Positions 15,170 through 23,972 are shown, counted from the stretch's first letter. The stretch is DNA of 64,000 nucleotides from Mucilaginibacter sp. L294 (GCF_001636615.1 NZ_LGEK01000011.1:1-64000); one strand, 5' to 3'. Program-made: numbers and translations. Notes: generated by a model not told the origin, from the sequence alone.

Positions 15170-16996
15170 CTAATCTACCAGCTTACCGGTAATATCAACC
15201 GTGCGGGCAAAGGGGTTAAAAAAGCGGTTGGCCAGTACGGCAAATTCGCGGCGGGTGGCGGTACGTTTAAGGTTAAACGGTGTGTTGAAATGGTAATAAC
15301 TTTTCCAGGTTTTCCGGATGGCTTCCTGCAATTCGGCGGGGTCGCGTAAAGTCATTTCGCTGATGTAGCTGAGCAGGTTGCCAAGGGTAAAGGCCTCGCC
15401 CGGTTTTTCTTTATTGAACCATATAAAGGCACGCGAATACAGTTCGGTAAGCAGGGGTTGCACTTCGCCGGTGCGGATGGCGCTATCGGGCATAAATAGC
15501 ACCTCTGCGCTTTGACCATTAGCTTTTTGAATGCCCTGTATCATCCCCGTTGCGGCTACCTGCTGTATGGCGCGGAAGTCGCGATCGGTTTGGGGGATAT
15601 CGGCAAAGGGTAATAGGCTGCCTTTATGGTCCAGTATTTCGCCCTGTATGGTACGCACATCCAGTTGTTTGGTGCTTCGTTTAAAAAAAATGCAGAAGGC
15701 GGCAGTGGCCCCGGCGCCTTGCCCAATGGTCATTTGTACGGCGGGATTGGTAACGGCGCCATTCACCAAATGCGTAACCGAAAGGGCTTTTTCTAACACC
15801 AGCAGGTTTTCCTGGTCTTTTGCTACTATGGCCCCCAGCGGCACGCTAAACGCCGGGAACGGCGGGTAGACAATATGCGGCACGCCAGCCACGCTGTAAT
15901 GCTGCCCGGGCAGGGCATCGGCTACGCCAATACTGGTGCGGTACAATTTGCTCTGGCGATTGTAAGGCGTATAAATATCATCCAATACCATGCGTACCAT
16001 TCCCGCGGCGCGGCGGTTCTCGCGGATGTAGGGGAGGTACGGCAGGTGGTCGGTGGTTTTAAAATCGTCAGCAAAACCAAGGTTTTTGTAACCCAGTGCG
16101 GTTTGCAGGTAATGAATGAGCCCCAGCGTGCGCAGCCTTGCTTTGCGGAAAGTGGCCTCACGGTTTTCGGGTTTCAGGTCGTCGGCAGTAACGGAGTATT
16201 GGTTACCACAGTTTTCCCAGTTAATGAGGTATTTATCGTTAGGCAATACGGCGGCGGCCAGCAGTTTTTTTATGTCGGCAGCTTTCAGGCAGGCATATTG
16301 CGCGGCGTTGTAACCTTCGGGTGGGGGGATGGTGCGGTCGGCAGCCTTGCCAAAGTCTTTCAGGATGGCCAGGTAGCTGATGTCCTGGATCTGGTTGGTG
16401 GCGTTATCGGGCGCAAGGGCTTCTTTGGTATCCTGCCTGCTATCAAAACCCGAAGTAAGCAACACACCCGCACCGGCAGCAACATCGCCAAGTTCGGTAG
16501 CGTCAAGCACTATTTTGGCTTTGATGATAAGGGGTTTGCCGTTTTCCGTTACGGTGACCACCCAGTCCGTACCATCTTTTTTGATGGATGAAAATGGCGT
16601 ATTAAGCTTTACCGTGAGGTTTTTAACGGTATCGGTTATTTTTTTGAGGATGGATGCACCGGTGGCCGGCTCAAATACCAAAGCAGCGTTGCGGGTGGTA
16701 TCGTACCCTAAACGGGGCTTGTAAAACTCGCGGATGTGGTTCCTGAACTCGACGTAGATGCCCGATGCCAAATTCCGGTTTTCAGGCATAATGCACATGC
16801 CACCGCTGGTGGCGCTGCCGCCCAGCCAGGGGCCCTGTTCAACCAATAAGGTCTTTATTTTACTGCGGGCGCTTTGTATGGCCGCGGCTACCCCGCCCGC
16901 GCCGCCGCCCACTACCAAAACATCGGTGCGGATGGTTTCGGCAAAGCCTGCGGTACATTTAAGCAAAAGGCATATCAGCAGTAAATTTTTATACAT
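15170..16996 (-). CDS. Exported FAD-dependent oxidoreductase (FAD_oxidored, PF12831-like)
   Basis: I start at MYKNLLLICLLLKC, giving 608 residues with a signal peptide ending near FAE; a longer frame upstream would place 31 extra residues before the signal. The dinucleotide-binding motif DVLVVGGGAGGVAAA follows directly (about 24-38), then LVEQGPWLGGSATSGGM, a flavin-contact segment of the family, and the late LVNGAVTNPAVQMTIGQGAGATAAF segment closing the FAD site. Members of this family are found in polysaccharide and sugar-acid degradation loci, but no substrate can be assigned. It is divergent from the YfiT-like gene, 78 bases away. Confidence 0.85.
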   Translation of the reverse strand: MYKNLLLICLLLKCTAGFAETIRTDVLVVGGGAGGVAAAIQSARSKIKTLLVEQGPWLGGSATSGGMCIMPENRNLASGIYVEFRNHIREFYKPRLGYDTTRNAALVFEPATGASILKKITDTVKNLTVKLNTPFSSIKKDGTDWVVTVTENGKPLIIKAKIVLDATELGDVAAGAGVLLTSGFDSRQDTKEALAPDNATNQIQDISYLAILKDFGKAADRTIPPPEGYNAAQYACLKAADIKKLLAAAVLPNDKYLINWENCGNQYSVTADDLKPENREATFRKARLRTLGLIHYLQTALGYKNLGFADDFKTTDHLPYLPYIRENRRAAGMVRMVLDDIYTPYNRQSKLYRTSIGVADALPGQHYSVAGVPHIVYPPFPAFSVPLGAIVAKDQENLLVLEKALSVTHLVNGAVTNPAVQMTIGQGAGATAAFCIFFKRSTKQLDVRTIQGEILDHKGSLLPFADIPQTDRDFRAIQQVAATGMIQGIQKANGQSAEVLFMPDSAIRTGEVQPLLTELYSRAFIWFNKEKPGEAFTLGNLLSYISEMTLRDPAELQEAIRKTWKSYYHFNTPFNLKRTATRREFAVLANRFFNPFARTVDITGKLVD

Positions 16997-17074
16997 CGGT
17001 GAACCAAAATAACTGTAAAACGCTAATTTAGCCCAATTCCTTACGGAACAATAAATTTTAACATTTTTAACCCC

Positions 17075-17605
17075 ATGACAGACGAACAAATGCGCTACCC
17101 GATAGGGAAATTCGTACAGCCGGTATCATACACTGATGATGATATGCGCCGCTGGATCCACGAAATTGCTACCCTGCCGGGCCGCATCCGCGAGGCCATT
17201 ATAGGTTTAACATATGAGCAGCTGGATACCCAATACCGCACCGGCGGCTGGACCCTGCGCCAGGTGGTACACCATGTTGCCGACAGCCACATGAACTCGC
17301 TTTGCCGCTTTAAACTGGCCATTACCGAAGATAACCCAACCATAAAACCTTACGACGAGGCTGGATGGGCCATACAGCCCGATTACCGCCTGCCCGTTGA
17401 ACCGTCCCTGAAAATGCTTGATGGTATCCACCAGCATATGGTAGCCCTTTTTGAAAGTTTTAGCGAAGACCAGTGGAACCGTACTTTCGTTCACCCGGAG
17501 TCGGGCAGTGTTACGCCTTTGAAAAAGAACCTGGCCTTATACGCCTGGCACGGTAACCACCATTTGGCGCATTTAACAGAAACGGTAAAGAAGTTAAGGA
17601 AGTAA
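17075..17605 (+). CDS. DinB/YfiT family metalloprotein, putative bacillithiol S-transferase
   Basis: A 176-residue four-helix-bundle protein of the YfiT branch. The start MRYPIGKFVQP and the metal ligands, one in VVHHVADSH (about 65-73) and two in WHGNHHLAHL (about 158-167), are the family signature. Relatives in Firmicutes conjugate bacillithiol to electrophiles, and many Bacteroidota make bacillithiol, so a thiol S-transferase or hydrolase role is plausible. EgtB, elsewhere in the window, uses a related DinB-type domain, but in a different pathway. Confidence 0.88.
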   Translation: MTDEQMRYPIGKFVQPVSYTDDDMRRWIHEIATLPGRIREAIIGLTYEQLDTQYRTGGWTLRQVVHHVADSHMNSLCRFKLAITEDNPTIKPYDEAGWAIQPDYRLPVEPSLKMLDGIHQHMVALFESFSEDQWNRTFVHPESGSVTPLKKNLALYAWHGNHHLAHLTETVKKLRK

Positions 17606-17617
17606 GCTCAATCCAAG

Positions 17618-17660
17618 GTGTCATTTCGAACGAGGTACGAGGAGAAATCTTCTACGAGCA
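17618..17660 (+). repeat. Dispersed intergenic repeat, family B copy 2
   Basis: Plus-strand copy of the element at 31-74, sharing TTTCGAACGAGGTACGAGGA and a following GAAA. Confidence 0.7.
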
Positions 17661-17719
17661 GTAAGTAGTGATAAATCGGTGTACTAATAACTTGGCCGCT
17701 CATTCGCCACGGAGGGCTG

Positions 17720-17760
17720 TTACTTTGTCTTGATACAAAGTAACCAAAAATCAAGACAAA
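17720..17760. repeat. Nested inverted repeats ttactttgtcttga
   Basis: ttactttgt (17720-17728) pairs with acaaagtaa (17735-17743). Alternatively tttgtcttga (17724-17733) pairs with tcaagacaaa (17751-17760). The two hairpins are mutually exclusive. The rest of the gap from 17606 to 17950 is a G/C-rich stretch with ggcccggttttttgtcgggc near 17796 and no gene; the short open frame on the minus strand there looks spurious. Confidence 0.7.
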
Positions 17761-17937
17761 AAAATCCTTCCCCGCATGAAGCCTTTACCTTTTGGCCCGG
17801 TTTTTTGTCGGGCTTTCGCGCGTTCGATAACCTGTATGCCTCATTGCCGGTGGCTTTAGCCAACGGATAAATGGCCCCCCCATTCCCGTCCCACATAAAA
17901 AAACTGGCGGACGCAAACATAATTAAAACCAACACCC

Positions 17938-17945
17938 TACCTTTG
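17938..17945 (+). promoter_or_regulatory. Putative -7 box (TACCTTTG) of csaA; near-leaderless
   Basis: Exact TAnnTTTG match ending 5 bases before the csaA ATG. Confidence 0.6.
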
Positions 17946-17950
17946 CCCGT

Positions 17951-18286
17951 ATGGAAACCATTAGTTGGAACGATTTTGAAAAAGTTGAACTGCGTGCCGG
18001 TACAATACTGGAGGTTGCAGATTTCCCCGAAGCACGCAAACCCGCGTATAAGTTAAAGGTTGATTTTGGGCCGTTGGGCATTAAGCAAAGCAGCGCGCAG
18101 ATCACTAAGCATTATACAAAAGAAGAGTTGCCGGGTAAGCAGATACTGGGCGTGGTAAATTTTCCTAAAAAACAGATAGCTACGTTTATGTCGGAGTTTT
18201 TGGTGACGGGCCTTGCCGATGAGAATGGCGATATTGTACTCACCGCGATAAATAAACCCGTACCCAACGGCAGTAAACTGATATAA
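17951..18286 (+). CDS. csaA: tRNA-binding protein CsaA
   Basis: A 111-residue OB-fold protein of the CsaA/EMAP-II-like tRNA-binding family. [17 protein letters not shown] at the start, [11 protein letters not shown], and the terminal [10 protein letters not shown] are all conserved in CsaA. It binds tRNA as a dimer and has been linked to chaperone activity in protein export in Bacillus. It starts a probable three-gene operon with an SdpI-like gene (1 base later) and tadA, so tRNA binding and tRNA editing are encoded together. Confidence 0.93.
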   Translation: METISWNDFEKVELRAGTILEVADFPEARKPAYKLKVDFGPLGIKQSSAQITKHYTKEELPGKQILGVVNFPKKQIATFMSEFLVTGLADENGDIVLTAINKPVPNGSKLI

Positions 18287-18287
18287 C

Positions 18288-18665
18288 ATGCATATAGAGC
18301 ATTGGCTGATAGGGCCGCAGTTGATAGGCCTGATCTTTTTGATAATGGGCTTTATACAAAAGCGCTTCCCGCCAAAGCATATCAATAGCCTATATGGTTA
18401 CCGTATGCCATCGGCCATGAAAAACCAACAAACCTGGGACGAGGCCAACGGGTTTTCGGCCAGGTATATGATAAAGCTTGGTTTGATCATGATGGTGCTT
18501 GGCTTTGTTTTGGTGCCCTGTTTAGACTTGATCAATATGAAAGAAGATGCGCGGATGGGCCTGCATGCGGCATTGTTGGTTGTGTCATCCATGACGATGG
18601 CCGTATTGCTGATAACCGGTACCGAAAAACACATGAATAAAGTATTTGATAATAAACCCTTATGA
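18288..18665 (+). CDS. SdpI family membrane protein
   Basis: A 125-residue membrane protein with three hydrophobic segments (about 8-24, 60-80 and 89-109). Between the first two lies YGYRMPSAMKNQQTWDEAN (about 36-54), which is the SdpI/YhfL signature. In Bacillus, SdpI confers immunity to the SdpC toxin, but most members outside Firmicutes are of unknown role. No toxin gene is nearby, so an immunity function is not supported here. It overlaps tadA by 4 bases (ATGA). Confidence 0.88.
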   Translation: MHIEHWLIGPQLIGLIFLIMGFIQKRFPPKHINSLYGYRMPSAMKNQQTWDEANGFSARYMIKLGLIMMVLGFVLVPCLDLINMKEDARMGLHAALLVVSSMTMAVLLITGTEKHMNKVFDNKPL

Positions 18666-19132
18666 GGTATATAAATTTTGGCGATGAACAGCCCGCCATC
18701 TCTCCCGATGAATTTTTTATGAAGGAAGCCCTGAAGGAAGCCCGCCAGGCCCTTAAGGAGGATGAGATCCCCATTGGTGCCGTAGTGGTTTGCAAAGGGC
18801 AGATCATCGGCCGTGGCCACAACCTTACCGAACGGTTGAACGATGTATCGGCACATGCCGAAATGCAGGCGCTTACGGCGGCAGCCAACTCTATGGGTGG
18901 CAAATACCTGCCCGAATGCACGCTGTATGTTACCATGGAGCCCTGCGTGATGTGTGCGGGTGCAAGCTACTGGTTCCAGATAGGGCGCATCGTTTTTGGG
19001 GCTTATGATACCCAGCGAGGGTTCGGCAGGCTTAACCAAACTATTACGCATCCCAAAACGCTGGTAACCGGCGGGATTAATGAAAATGAATGCTCGCAGC
19101 TGGTGAAGGATTTTTTTAAGGGGAAGCGCTAA
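18662..19132 (+). CDS. tadA: tRNA-specific adenosine-34 deaminase
   Basis: A 156-residue zinc deaminase that converts A34 to inosine in tRNA-Arg(ACG). H65-A-E67 and PC95-x-x-C98 form the zinc site and proton shuttle. The start overlapping the SdpI-like gene gives an N-terminal extension of about 19 residues before MKEALKEA, the point where shorter relatives begin, so the true start could be there. It is the last gene of the csaA operon. Confidence 0.94.
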   Translation: MRYINFGDEQPAISPDEFFMKEALKEARQALKEDEIPIGAVVVCKGQIIGRGHNLTERLNDVSAHAEMQALTAAANSMGGKYLPECTLYVTMEPCVMCAGASYWFQIGRIVFGAYDTQRGFGRLNQTITHPKTLVTGGINENECSQLVKDFFKGKR

Positions 19133-19189
19133 ACCAGTCCCTTAACAAAAACTTGACATTGATATAGAACAATTACCTGCCTCAACCCT

Positions 19190-19197
19190 TATATTTG
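19190..19197 (+). promoter_or_regulatory. Putative -7 box (TATATTTG) of the superoxide dismutase gene
   Basis: Exact TAnnTTTG, 41 bases before the ATG. The upstream ttgaca at 19153 is too far away to be its partner. The leader is A/T-rich with attttaaatatt just before the ATG. Confidence 0.55.
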
Positions 19198-19238
19198 CTA
19201 CATCACACGAAACAGTTTAACCTTAAATTTTAAATATT

Positions 19239-19850
19239 ATGGCATTTACACTACCGGCGTTATCTTACGCTACCGATGCTCTGGAACCACACATTGATAA
19301 AGCTACGATGGAAATTCACCATGGTAAGCACCACCAGGCTTATGTTACCAACCTTAACAAAGCTTTAGAAGGTAAACCAGAGGCTGATGGTAAAATTGAA
19401 GACATCATCAAAAATATCTCAAAGTTTGCGCCTGCTGTACGCAACAACGGTGGTGGCCACTATAACCACTCTTTATTCTGGACTTTGCTTTCACCAAGTG
19501 GTGGCGGCGAACCTACAGGCGCACTGGCCGATGCTATTAAAAGCACATTCGGTTCGGTTGCCGATTTTAAAACTAAAGTGAACGAAGCCGGTGCAACCCG
19601 TTTCGGATCTGGCTGGGCATGGCTTATTGTTACTGCCGATAAAAAACTGGCTGTAACATCAACCCCAAACCAGGATAACCCTTTAATGGATATTGCTGAA
19701 GTAAAAGGTACCCCAATTTTAGGTATTGATGTATGGGAACACGCGTACTACTTAAAGTACCAGAACCTGCGCCCGGCATACCTTACAGCTATCTGGAATG
19801 TGATCAACTGGAACCACGTTTCTGAATTGTACACAAAAGCTATCGCTTAA
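19239..19850 (+). CDS. Superoxide dismutase, Mn-type by sequence
   Basis: A 203-residue cytoplasmic enzyme of the Fe/Mn family. Metal ligands are H27 in [10 protein letters not shown]77 in [11 protein letters not shown], and D164 and H168 in DVWEHAYY. The residue pattern GGGHYNH with Gln in TPNQDNPLM (Q145) is the Mn or cambialistic type, since iron enzymes carry the Gln in the first half. It removes superoxide. It has its own promoter box and two strong terminators, so it is monocistronic, and A/T-ending codons suggest high expression. Confidence 0.96.
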   Translation: MAFTLPALSYATDALEPHIDKATMEIHHGKHHQAYVTNLNKALEGKPEADGKIEDIIKNISKFAPAVRNNGGGHYNHSLFWTLLSPSGGGEPTGALADAIKSTFGSVADFKTKVNEAGATRFGSGWAWLIVTADKKLAVTSTPNQDNPLMDIAEVKGTPILGIDVWEHAYYLKYQNLRPAYLTAIWNVINWNHVSELYTKAIA

Positions 19851-19860
19851 ACCCCACCCA

Positions 19861-19885
19861 ACCCTCCCCTTCAGGGGAGGGTTTT
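19861..19885 (+). terminator. First terminator after the superoxide dismutase gene
   Basis: Perfect stem accctcccct / aggggagggt with a 2-base centre (about 4 unpaired in practice) and TTTT. It belongs to the C-rich intergenic repeat type, so it may double as a mobile repeat. Confidence 0.75.
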
Positions 19886-19893
19886 AAATACAG

Positions 19894-19928
19894 AGCGGCA
19901 GATTGGAAACAATCCGCCGCTTTTTTTA
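19894..19928 (+). terminator. Second terminator after the superoxide dismutase gene
   Basis: Stem agcggcagatt / aatccgccgct with one mismatch, loop ggaaac, and a T7 tail. This is the stronger of the two. Confidence 0.9.
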
Positions 19929-19953
19929 TTTTTACAAATACCAATTACCACCA

Positions 19954-20047
19954 CGTCATTGCGAGGAGCGTAGCGACGTGGCAATCTTCGATAGAAAAGT
20001 AGGCTACATGCATGTCGAAGATTGCCACACTATCGCTCGTAATGACG
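19954..20047. repeat. Palindromic intergenic repeat, family A copy 3
   Basis: Ends CGTCATTGCGAG and CTCGTAATGACG, inner arms ggcaatcttcgat and gtcgaagattgcc, almost identical to the copy at 1993-2086. It ends 16 bases before the next ATG, so it forms the immediate upstream region of the reductase gene. Confidence 0.85.
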
Positions 20048-20063
20048 CGGAAAACATCGCCAT

Positions 20064-21059
20064 ATGAAAGCCATCGTATTAGAATCCGCAGAAAACCCTT
20101 TGGTTGTAAAAGAGGTTGCCAAGCCTACACCCGGCGCGGGCGAAGTATTGGTACAAATAAAGGCTGCAGCACTAAACCGCCGCGACTGGTGGATAACCCA
20201 GGGCAAATATGCCGGTATTAAATACCCAACCATATTAGGTGCCGATGGCTCGGGCATCGTTGCCGAAGCTGGCGAAGGTGCGGGCGATTGGTTAGGCAAA
20301 GAGGTGATCATCAACCCGTCGCATAACTGGGGCGAGCACCCGGAGTTTCAATCAAAACAGTTTAAAATTTTAGGCCTGCCGGATGATGGCACCATGGCCG
20401 AATACGTACTGGTTAAAGCCGAATACCTATACCCCAAACCTCCCCATTTAAACTGGGAGCAGGCGGCGGCGTTGCCTTTGGCGGGGCTTACAGCATATAG
20501 GGCATTGTTCACCAAGGCGCATATCAAAAAAGGGGATAAGGTTTTGGTGGTTGGTGTTGGCGCAGGTACCGGATCGTTTACCTTACAGTTTGCTGTAGCC
20601 GCCGGGGCGCAGGTATTTGTAACATCAGGCACGGGCGAAAAGATTGACAGGGCTAAACAGCTTGGCGCATGCGCTGGTGTAAACTACAAAGCGCAGGATT
20701 GGGCACAGGAGCTGAAGCATTTTAGCGGCGGTGGTTTTGATATTGTGGTAGATAGCGCCCTTGGTCCCGATTTTAATAAGATCCCGGATATTTGTAACCC
20801 GGGCGGCCGCATCGTGTTTTTTGGCGGTACGGCAGGTAATATCCCCGAGCTGAATGCGAGGCCGATATTTTGGAAGCAACTGCAAATATTAGGTACCACT
20901 ATGGGCACGCAGGAAGATTTTAAAGCGATGCTTGCCTTTGTTAATCAGCATAAAATAGTGCCGGTGGTTGATGAGGTTTTCCCGCTGGCAGATGCTAAAA
21001 AGGCTTTTGATAAAATGGGGGCTGCGAAGCAGTTTGGGAAGATCGTGATAGCGTTGTAG
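20064..21059 (+). CDS. Zinc-binding dehydrogenase family / MDR oxidoreductase
   Basis: A 331-residue medium-chain dehydrogenase/reductase. The N-terminal GroES-like domain has KAAALNRRDWWITQGKYAG and LGADGSGIVAEAGEG; the Rossmann domain (about 130-280) has VGVGAGTGSFTLQFAVAAGA for NAD(P)H. The catalytic zinc ligands are not evident, since no GHE-type motif is present, so it is closer to quinone oxidoreductases (zeta-crystallin type). It should reduce a quinone or an activated alkene with NADPH; the substrate is unknown. A family A hairpin occupies the space just before its ATG. Confidence 0.88.
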   Translation: MKAIVLESAENPLVVKEVAKPTPGAGEVLVQIKAAALNRRDWWITQGKYAGIKYPTILGADGSGIVAEAGEGAGDWLGKEVIINPSHNWGEHPEFQSKQFKILGLPDDGTMAEYVLVKAEYLYPKPPHLNWEQAAALPLAGLTAYRALFTKAHIKKGDKVLVVGVGAGTGSFTLQFAVAAGAQVFVTSGTGEKIDRAKQLGACAGVNYKAQDWAQELKHFSGGGFDIVVDSALGPDFNKIPDICNPGGRIVFFGGTAGNIPELNARPIFWKQLQILGTTMGTQEDFKAMLAFVNQHKIVPVVDEVFPLADAKKAFDKMGAAKQFGKIVIAL

Positions 21060-21076
21060 ACTAAACTTTTCGCAAT

Positions 21077-21184
21077 CGCTCGGCTGCTGCCGGGTGATAA
21101 CTATTATAAGGCCTCCGGCCGTCAAATTAATTATGACTGCGGCGGTACGCCGTGAAATAACGGTCACCCGGCGGGAGCCGAGCG
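21077..21184. repeat. Long imperfect hairpin
   Basis: A 29-base left arm (21077-21105, cgctcggctgctgccgggtg...) pairs with a right arm (21156-21184, ...cacccggcgggagccgagcg) with few mismatches. Between them lie smaller palindromes, ggcctccggcc and cggcggtacgccg. It follows the reductase gene and could stop transcription or protect the 3' end, but has no T-run. No second copy was found in the window. Confidence 0.8.
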
Positions 21185-21266
21185 ACGGCTAAGTACTTCA
21201 TAGTCATAAAACCCTCACGTTTATTCCTATGATCAGTATTAATTGGGCTTTCAAAAAATAATCCAC

Positions 21267-21274
21267 TAATTTTG
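21267..21274 (+). promoter_or_regulatory. Putative -7 box (TAATTTTG) of the permease gene
   Basis: Exact TAnnTTTG, 16 bases before the ATG. Confidence 0.5.
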
Positions 21275-21290
21275 TAGGCTTAAGTATAGT

Positions 21291-22739
21291 ATGATCAAAA
21301 AACCTATCGAGCTGTTGCTTCGGGAATCGGAAGAAGAAGGGGAGCACTCGTTAAAACGCTCGCTTGGCCCGGTTAACCTTATCCTTATTGGTATAGGCAT
21401 TATTATAGGTGCCGGTTTATTCTCATTAACCGGCATAGCCGCAGGCCAGCATTCGGGCCCGGCAGTAACCATATCATTTTTAATAGCCGCTTTAGGCTGT
21501 ACATTCGCCGCCCTGTGTTATGCCGAGTTTTCGGCCATGATACCGGTAGCGGGTAGCGCCTACACATACTCGTACGCTACCATGGGCGAACTTTTTGCCT
21601 GGATAATAGGCTGGGACCTGATGCTGGAATATGCAGTAGGCGCTGCCACGGTGGCCATCAGCTGGTCGCAATACCTTACCAAGTTTCTTTCCTGGTTTGA
21701 TCTGTACCTGCCGCCGCAGCTTATCCTCTCGCCGTTTGAAACTTCGAAAGCGGCCAATGGCGATGTGGTACGTGGCATTATTAACCTGCCCGCGGCTTTA
21801 ATAGTTGTGCTGGTAACCAGTATCATTATCAGGGGCACAAAAGGCTCGGCGCTGATCAACGCTATCATTGTAAGTTTAAAGGTTGGCGTGGTGCTGGTAT
21901 TCATTGCTGTGGGCTGGTCGTTCATTAACCCGGCAAATTATCACCCTTACATCCCACAAAATACAGGCGTTTGGGGCGATTACGGCTGGTCGGGTATATT
22001 ACGTGGCGCCGGGCTGGTGTTCTTTGTATTTATAGGCTTTGATGCTGTATCAACCGCCGCGCAGGAGGCCAAGAACCCGCAGCGCAACATGCCTATCGGT
22101 ATCATCGGCTCGCTGGTGATATGTACCATATTGTTTGTGATCTTCGCGCATGTGATGACGGGGATGGCCAATTATAAAGAGTTCATCGGCTCGGGCGCGC
22201 CGGTTGCTATCGCTATTGAAAAAACGCATTACCAGTGGTTAAGCAAAGCTATTGTACTGGCTATATTAATAGGGTACACCTCGGTAATATTAGTGGATCT
22301 GCTGGGGCAATCGCGGGTATTTTTCTCTATGTCGAAAGATGGTTTATTGCCCAAAGTGTTTTCTGAAGTCCACAGCAAATTTCGTACGCCATGGAAATCG
22401 AACATGCTGCTTTGCGCGTTCATCTCTATTTTCGCAGCATTTGTGCCGATAAAGGTTGTCGGCGAAATGACCAGCATCGGCACCTTGCTTGCCTTTGTTA
22501 TGGTATGTGCCGGTGTGCTTATTTTACGCAAACAACAACCCAATGTGCACCGGCCTTTTAAAACACCGTTTGTACCCCTGGTGCCGATATTAGGGATCTT
22601 AACCTGCTTTGCCATGATGACATTTTTACCCGGCGATACCTGGTTAAGGCTGATCATATGGCTGGCCATTGGTTTAGCCATTTATTTTACCTACGGTAAA
22701 AAGAACAGTGTATTAAGAAAAAGAATGGCGAAAGAGTAG
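21291..22739 (+). CDS. APC-family amino-acid permease (cationic amino-acid transporter type)
   Basis: A 482-residue inner-membrane transporter with twelve or so helices. GIGIIIGAGLFSLTG (about 33-47) is the unwound first-helix substrate motif of APC transporters. AEFSAMIPVAGSAYTYSYATMGELFAWIIGWDL and FFVFIGFDAVSTAAQEAKNPQRNMPIGI segments (each within about 78-110 and 242-270) are typical of the CAT/YfnA branch. It should import amino acids, probably with protons. It ends 8 bases before the reductase gene ATG, so the two may be one transcript. Confidence 0.92.
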   Translation: MIKKPIELLLRESEEEGEHSLKRSLGPVNLILIGIGIIIGAGLFSLTGIAAGQHSGPAVTISFLIAALGCTFAALCYAEFSAMIPVAGSAYTYSYATMGELFAWIIGWDLMLEYAVGAATVAISWSQYLTKFLSWFDLYLPPQLILSPFETSKAANGDVVRGIINLPAALIVVLVTSIIIRGTKGSALINAIIVSLKVGVVLVFIAVGWSFINPANYHPYIPQNTGVWGDYGWSGILRGAGLVFFVFIGFDAVSTAAQEAKNPQRNMPIGIIGSLVICTILFVIFAHVMTGMANYKEFIGSGAPVAIAIEKTHYQWLSKAIVLAILIGYTSVILVDLLGQSRVFFSMSKDGLLPKVFSEVHSKFRTPWKSNMLLCAFISIFAAFVPIKVVGEMTSIGTLLAFVMVCAGVLILRKQQPNVHRPFKTPFVPLVPILGILTCFAMMTFLPGDTWLRLIIWLAIGLAIYFTYGKKNSVLRKRMAKE

Positions 22740-22747
22740 ATTTGCGC

Positions 22748-23764
22748 ATGCTTCAATTACGGGTTGACGGAATAAAATGGGAGGCGCCGGATACGGCTAC
22801 TTTTTACCTGGTTAGGGCGGTTGGCAGCACTGTGCCCTATAAAGCGGGGCAATTTATTACGCTGGTATTTAACCATCATAACCAGGAGGTAAGGCGTTCT
22901 TACTCGTTAAGTTCCTCGCCGGATGATGAGCGAATGGCTATTACGGTAAAACGGATCAGCAACGGCGAGATCTCCCGGTTCCTGCTCACCAAAGTTAATG
23001 TGGGCGATGTGTTGAATGCTGTTGAACCTGCAGGCGTATTTATCCATAGCAGCGATTATGCCGCCGAAAAAGACATGCTGTTTTTTGCAGCCGGAAGCGG
23101 GATAACGCCGATCTTTTCGCAGCTTAAATACATCCTGAATCGCCCCGGAAAAAGCAAAATTCACCTGCTTTACAGTAATTTAAATAAAGAGTCGGTATTG
23201 TTTAATAACGAACTGAATGAGTTATTGGCAAGCTATCACGATAGGTTTAACATTACCCATCTGCTAAGCAGTGAGGCCAACAGGTTAACCAATATCAAAG
23301 TAGAGCAACTGGTTAACGAACAACTATCGTTCGCCAAAGAGAAAGCCGAATTTTACCTGTGTGGCCCCTTTGTGTATATGCGCATGATCAGGCTTACGCT
23401 GCTTTATATGGGTATTGAGCCGCAACAGATCCACAAAGAGAATTTTGTATTGGAAACCGTACCCGTGACCGGCAGCCAAACCAATTATCCACCCCAAAAT
23501 ATCCGCATCAATTTTAATAACGAGCTGCATGATATCGCCGCGGGCGAGAACCAATCCATATTGCAGGCAGCCTTGCAAAATAACATCCAGCTACCCTACA
23601 GTTGCCGTAGCGGCATCTGCTCGGCCTGCGTGGCCTTCTGCAAAACCGGCAAGGTAGAAATGGCCAAGAACGAAGTATTAACCGATGAGGATATTGCTAA
23701 AGGCTGGATATTGACCTGCACCGGGCATGCTTTGACGGATGATGTAGAGATTGAGTATAAGTAG
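22748..23764 (+). CDS. Ferredoxin-NAD(P)H reductase with C-terminal [2Fe-2S] domain (PaaE/Hmp-like)
   Basis: A 338-residue electron-transfer flavoprotein. The FAD domain (about 1-100) has RRSYSLSSSP; the NAD(P)H domain (about 105-230) has FFAAGSGITPIFSQL and FYLCGPFVYM. The plant-type [2Fe-2S] domain (about 250-338) has C-x4-C-x2-C in SCRSGICSAC and a fourth Cys in LTCTGH. It should pass electrons from NAD(P)H to an oxygenase, desaturase or similar partner, which is not encoded nearby. A TTG two codons earlier is in frame, but the ATG is more likely. The phrase TAGATTTG, ending 3 bases before this ATG and including the stop of the permease gene, equals the -7 consensus, but could be chance. 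Confidence 0.92.
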   Translation: MLQLRVDGIKWEAPDTATFYLVRAVGSTVPYKAGQFITLVFNHHNQEVRRSYSLSSSPDDERMAITVKRISNGEISRFLLTKVNVGDVLNAVEPAGVFIHSSDYAAEKDMLFFAAGSGITPIFSQLKYILNRPGKSKIHLLYSNLNKESVLFNNELNELLASYHDRFNITHLLSSEANRLTNIKVEQLVNEQLSFAKEKAEFYLCGPFVYMRMIRLTLLYMGIEPQQIHKENFVLETVPVTGSQTNYPPQNIRINFNNELHDIAAGENQSILQAALQNNIQLPYSCRSGICSACVAFCKTGKVEMAKNEVLTDEDIAKGWILTCTGHALTDDVEIEYK

Positions 23765-23966
23765 GCGGTTGGCGGTTGGCGGTTTGCAGTTTTCCCTGTC
23801 ATCCTGAGCGATAGCGAAGGATCTATTAATGAACTATGCATAAACGCTTACAAGTCGGCGAATAGATGCTTCACTATGTTCAGCATGACAAGCTTATATA
23901 ATTAAAAGGCCACAAAGAATAAATCTCTGTGGCCTTTGTGGTTTTCTCTTAGTGCTCTCTGTGGTT
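23765..23966. repeat. Repeat cluster: leader, family C copy 2, ccacaaag repeat
   Basis: The gap is filled by three elements: gttggcggttggcggtttgc (related to about 10068), then the family C hairpin at 23797-23890 with TGTCATCCTGAG and gttcagcatgaca ends, then an aaggccacaaag / ctttgtggtt and ctctgtggttaaaa repeat at 23905-23966. It separates convergent genes. Confidence 0.8.
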
Positions 23967-23972
23967 AAAAAA

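Noticed and set aside
15875..16591. Open frame of 238 codons opposite the FAD oxidoreductase gene
   Set aside because: The minus-strand gene has clear FAD motifs and a signal peptide; the opposite frame has none.
17720..17935. Short minus-strand open frame between the YfiT-like gene and csaA
   Set aside because: It runs through repeat hairpins and shows no family resemblance.
18288..18665. SdpI-like gene as part of a toxin-immunity locus
   Set aside because: No toxin gene is present; the gene lies in an operon with tRNA genes csaA and tadA.
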